From the NCBI GenBank assembly GCA_001564135.1, contig LKNH01000096.1:1-9132 (forward strand): a stretch of DNA of 9,132 nt, in the 5' to 3' direction. This DNA is from Halobacteriaceae archaeon Tc-Br11_E2g27. Lineage in GTDB: Archaea; Halobacteriota; Halobacteria; Halobacteriales; Haloarculaceae. Under the pieces are notes generated by a model. It did no database searches. It was not told the origin of the DNA and saw nothing but the letters and a program-made list of their open reading frames with translations. Below are positions 8,001 to 9,132 of the stretch, in pieces. A program made the translations under genes and the position numbers. Positions within the stretch are counted from its first letter, which is position 1. Each line of letters begins with the position of its first letter.

Positions 8001-8456
8001 TTCAAGCGCATCACCAAATGAGTCGGAATCTTCGATATCGGGGGTCGAAACTGTTGTTTCAACAGCTCCGACCTGTTGGCCTGCGGGAGGAAGGACTGAG
8101 TGTGCCTCAGTTACAATCAGCGCTTTCAGATACGTCCGGAAAATGTCGGTATCATCAGTAGCGTGGGCCGCCAATTCGCGGCCATAGGTCGTATTTTTCG
8201 TCGTTGTCAGCGGTTGTTCAGCCGCTTGTGCCGTAGCCCGTACAACGGCTTGCTCAAGCGCAGATTGCGAACTTACCTCGGTTCGCTCCATCGCCGTGGT
8301 GGCATCGGTGTCAACATCAGGAGGGGACTGAATCTGAACGGAGCCGACCAGTGCGACCGCCGATAGCAACACGAGCGCTCCAATTACTGCAAGTGGGACC
8401 ATCCCACGCCGGCTAGCATTCTCAGATTCACCTCGAAAGATACTATCCAATTTCAT
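5010..8456 (-). CDS. very large surface protein with prepilin-like N-terminus (DUF7286 type)
   Basis: The 1148-aa protein begins with a basic stretch (SRRG, 15-18) and one hydrophobic helix at about 19-40 (MVPLAVIGALVL...). This resembles a class III prepilin or TadE/G-like anchor. All the rest appears extracellular: acidic, Thr/Ser-rich, with nine NxS/T sequons (Asn 88, 306, 352, 402, 462, 481, 867, 946, 1065). An acidic helical stretch at about 651-700 may form a coiled coil. Six cysteines occur at 287, 312, 875, 882, 1130 and 1147. Near the end, LIVIVPPGGIGVGDRN (1109-1124) matches the C-terminal signature I recall for the haloarchaeal DUF7286 family; no second membrane segment exists. The chosen ATG at 8456 overlaps the upstream TGA as ATGA and follows GGAG at 8 bp; a GTG at 8465 lies inside that site. 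Families of this kind sit with Tad/pilus ATPase and TadC genes, so a role in a surface pilus or secretion assembly is inferred. Confidence 0.85.
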   Translation of the reverse strand: MKLDSIFRGESENASRRGMVPLAVIGALVLLSAVALVGSVQIQSPPDVDTDATTAMERTEVSSQSALEQAVVRATAQAAEQPLTTTKNTTYGRELAAHATDDTDIFRTYLKALIVTEAHSVLPPAGQQVGAVETTVSTPDIEDSDSFGDALEQVTITETDDGLLTVALSGVEIQSEVHGDPIESETKTLSVTIQSPLFELHERAETFQDRLDTGLHESGFSQRFNAQVYALGWARGYAQYGGAPITEVIANRHLEPITNQALYRTQQDVFGQADPALGNAIRQGWFCMAVQDAEGLYEGYSNTETNISADICSGSQWLFGDEQTGEAPDAPETTDLLGAAPGMDATHTIGVNETAYLPFRRLVASEGTHSLDSVIERALTVETTVDSTVEASRVRFDHDKPNESATVTDSDREHVETTIDSSSVENGLSGRSEKASRHDTISISELTGSVTVRDKKTWKWENSSGTVQSAVTTDTETADINLSLDIVVEALAPDSLAFEPIEGETLDEWDIADESDLLEGRSVFASADSFAEAVLIEVAGDSTDTAVAEWLETELDVLTATMDVSHSTTETVSLDDQVSGEVRAKLLDDLRPLQSETATVSHTFERNELIHGGDTAETSPIEGLMDQVQNKRVQSIDQHHPAQTVEDVVQQELRYSYFELLLEDLETLDDGHAEAVSGLDETLEDIDDGLEQGLDALQQGVQPEKPDPESIESPDRGEDISYEIRGSPTYLTTETVTAEEIPQVGTTDEFVPLSLKNHNQLQMPYETIIDGFFDRLASFFGFGDPDAELSLQMAGEAVRAGQLATTAAERSEYGSYESLASGTDTIREETEVAIDEFADEFRKSLLHTLYPDDIRVVDSSSEPVHRNLSSVPKTCQSDELRCEIPDESTAAAAEQQIVTALEAQFDEYESVGERAIAIGDGKMIESLTQRMKDDLRASEYQPTYLNTSVAWEGTIESSVYPAFMTAAQDQHITLSDVEELEQLDERIREALSAVSSDMLEDRLSSTGKDQFDIEQYDDWVDGVDTPVRVPAGVPLLPVPGMWYATINTWNVQAHGEYSRFELRANLTTTDTTTSLTYVRDDSTVTLPVTGEDVELGTVDPISFNEETTLIVIVPPGGIGVGDRNTENPECSPLYPHTGAVNGQEAGCE

Positions 8457-9132
8457 CGGTCCCACTCCGTCACAGCGATTCTGACTTCGTCGATAGAAAC
8501 TGCCTGCTTGGCAGCCGTGGGAGTTGAAAACTCTCTTGTTAACTCCGTCTTGAACTGTTCCGAGAGCGTGTCGACGAAATACTCCGTCAAGGGCTGGCCA
8601 TCCAAACCAGAGGACTGCACTGAAATAATCGAGTGGGTATCCAGACGTTTTTCTATCTCGCTGTCAGTTATCTCAATTCCCGTGATGAGATTGATGACAT
8701 GTTGAAGACGGACGGCAGCACGCTCGCGGTCGGTATGCTGTGAATCGAGTTGTCGTTGCGTCTGCTGTGGTTTGAGCAATCCATCAACAGCGGCAGTTGC
8801 GAGGGAACGTGATAGTTGGTCGAACGAGACGGACTCATTTGCGGATGTATCAGTTGTGGGCGCCCCAGTGACGGTGGGCACTTGGGCTGTCGCGTTGGGA
8901 AAACCACTCGGGACAGTGAGGTGAGAAATTGTCGTATCAACATCTGAGGGCGGTGCTGGGCCAAACGAGACCGTACCGGAAATATTTGCTCCATCAAACG
9001 GTTTCCAGACCGCGTGTATCTGTCGCTGTGACGAATCAAGCAGTTGTGTCTCGGCTAAGGCCGATTCCAGCGCCCGGACAAACGAGTGGTTGTTCGGTTT
9101 TCGTCGGGAGTTGTCACTGTGGCGCTTCGCGG
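8453..9132 (-). CDS. partial haloarchaeal surface-cluster protein, probably DUF7284-like
   Basis: The frame is open from the right edge to the TGA at 8455-8453, giving 225 visible C-terminal residues. An in-frame GTG at 8881 is only an internal codon, because coding-like sequence continues upstream of it without a stop. That upstream part includes VRALESALAETQLL, IHAVWKPFDGANISGTVSFG and LTVPSGFPNATAQ. The C-terminal half is helical (FDQLSRSLATAAVDGLL, then VRLQHVINLITGI) and ends EVRIAVTEWDR. The blend of an extracellular-looking beta region with sequons (NIS, NAT, NES) and a helical tail resembles what I remember of DUF7284 proteins encoded next to DUF7286, but I cannot confirm that number. 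The missing N-terminus would be expected to carry a membrane segment. It overlaps the large downstream gene by 4 bp, so the two are translated together. No cysteine is visible. Confidence 0.8.
   Translation of the reverse strand, partial: AKRHSDNSRRKPNNHSFVRALESALAETQLLDSSQRQIHAVWKPFDGANISGTVSFGPAPPSDVDTTISHLTVPSGFPNATAQVPTVTGAPTTDTSANESVSFDQLSRSLATAAVDGLLKPQQTQRQLDSQHTDRERAAVRLQHVINLITGIEITDSEIEKRLDTHSIISVQSSGLDGQPLTEYFVDTLSEQFKTELTREFSTPTAAKQAVSIDEVRIAVTEWDR
8465..8468 (-). promoter_or_regulatory. Shine-Dalgarno site that fixes the large gene's start
   Basis: The minus strand reads GGAGTGGGACCG immediately before the ATG at 8456, leaving 8 bases between GGAG and the start codon. It lies inside the 3' end of the upstream gene. 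It supports reinitiation at the ATGA overlap rather than the in-frame GTG at 8465, which overlaps the site itself. Confidence 0.5.

Noticed and set aside
8453..8881. A complete 142-codon gene starting at GTG 8881
   Set aside because: The same frame continues without a stop to the right edge with protein-like sequence, so the GTG is an internal valine codon.

Overview
The window looks like chromosomal DNA of a haloarchaeon (class Halobacteria). The predicted proteins are rich in Asp, Glu, Thr and Ser and poor in Lys and Cys. Start sites mostly lack Shine-Dalgarno sequences, one gene has a TATA box at the spacing of a leaderless archaeal transcript, and several products belong to families I know mainly or only from archaea. 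Base composition is moderate by eye rather than the very high GC of most haloarchaea. That fits a lower-GC lineage, but the genus cannot be decided. I see no mobile element, CRISPR array, tRNA or rRNA.

Layout. Bases 1-2628 hold a minus-strand pair: a DUF63-type multi-pass membrane protein followed after 5 bp by dtdA, an archaeal D-aminoacyl-tRNA deacylase. A further gene may begin just before the left edge on the same strand. Bases 2629-2808 are a divergent intergenic region with a 31-bp tandem repeat. Bases 2809-3630 encode, on the plus strand, an HD-domain metal-dependent phosphohydrolase. It converges on a minus-strand FAD-dependent amine-oxidase-like oxidoreductase (3663-4925) that has its own promoter.

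The right half (5010-9132) is a different module on the minus strand. It holds a very large (1148 aa) membrane-anchored, mostly extracellular protein of the haloarchaeal DUF7286 type. Upstream is a partial gene, probably DUF7284-like, that runs off the right edge. The two are joined by an ATGA stop/start overlap. From what I recall of haloarchaeal genomes, these families travel with Tad/type-IV-pilus-like ATPase and TadC genes, so the pair is probably the tail of a pilus- or secretion-like surface operon. The large protein starts with a prepilin-like N-terminus, carries nine extracellular N-glycosylation sequons and has six cysteines in suggestive pairs. This module is the least described part of the window and the best candidate for an uncharacterised system.

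The other genes are housekeeping or of unknown substrate: proofreading of D-aminoacyl-tRNAs, a DUF63 membrane protein, an orphan phosphohydrolase and an orphan flavoenzyme. Nothing in the sequence links them into one pathway.
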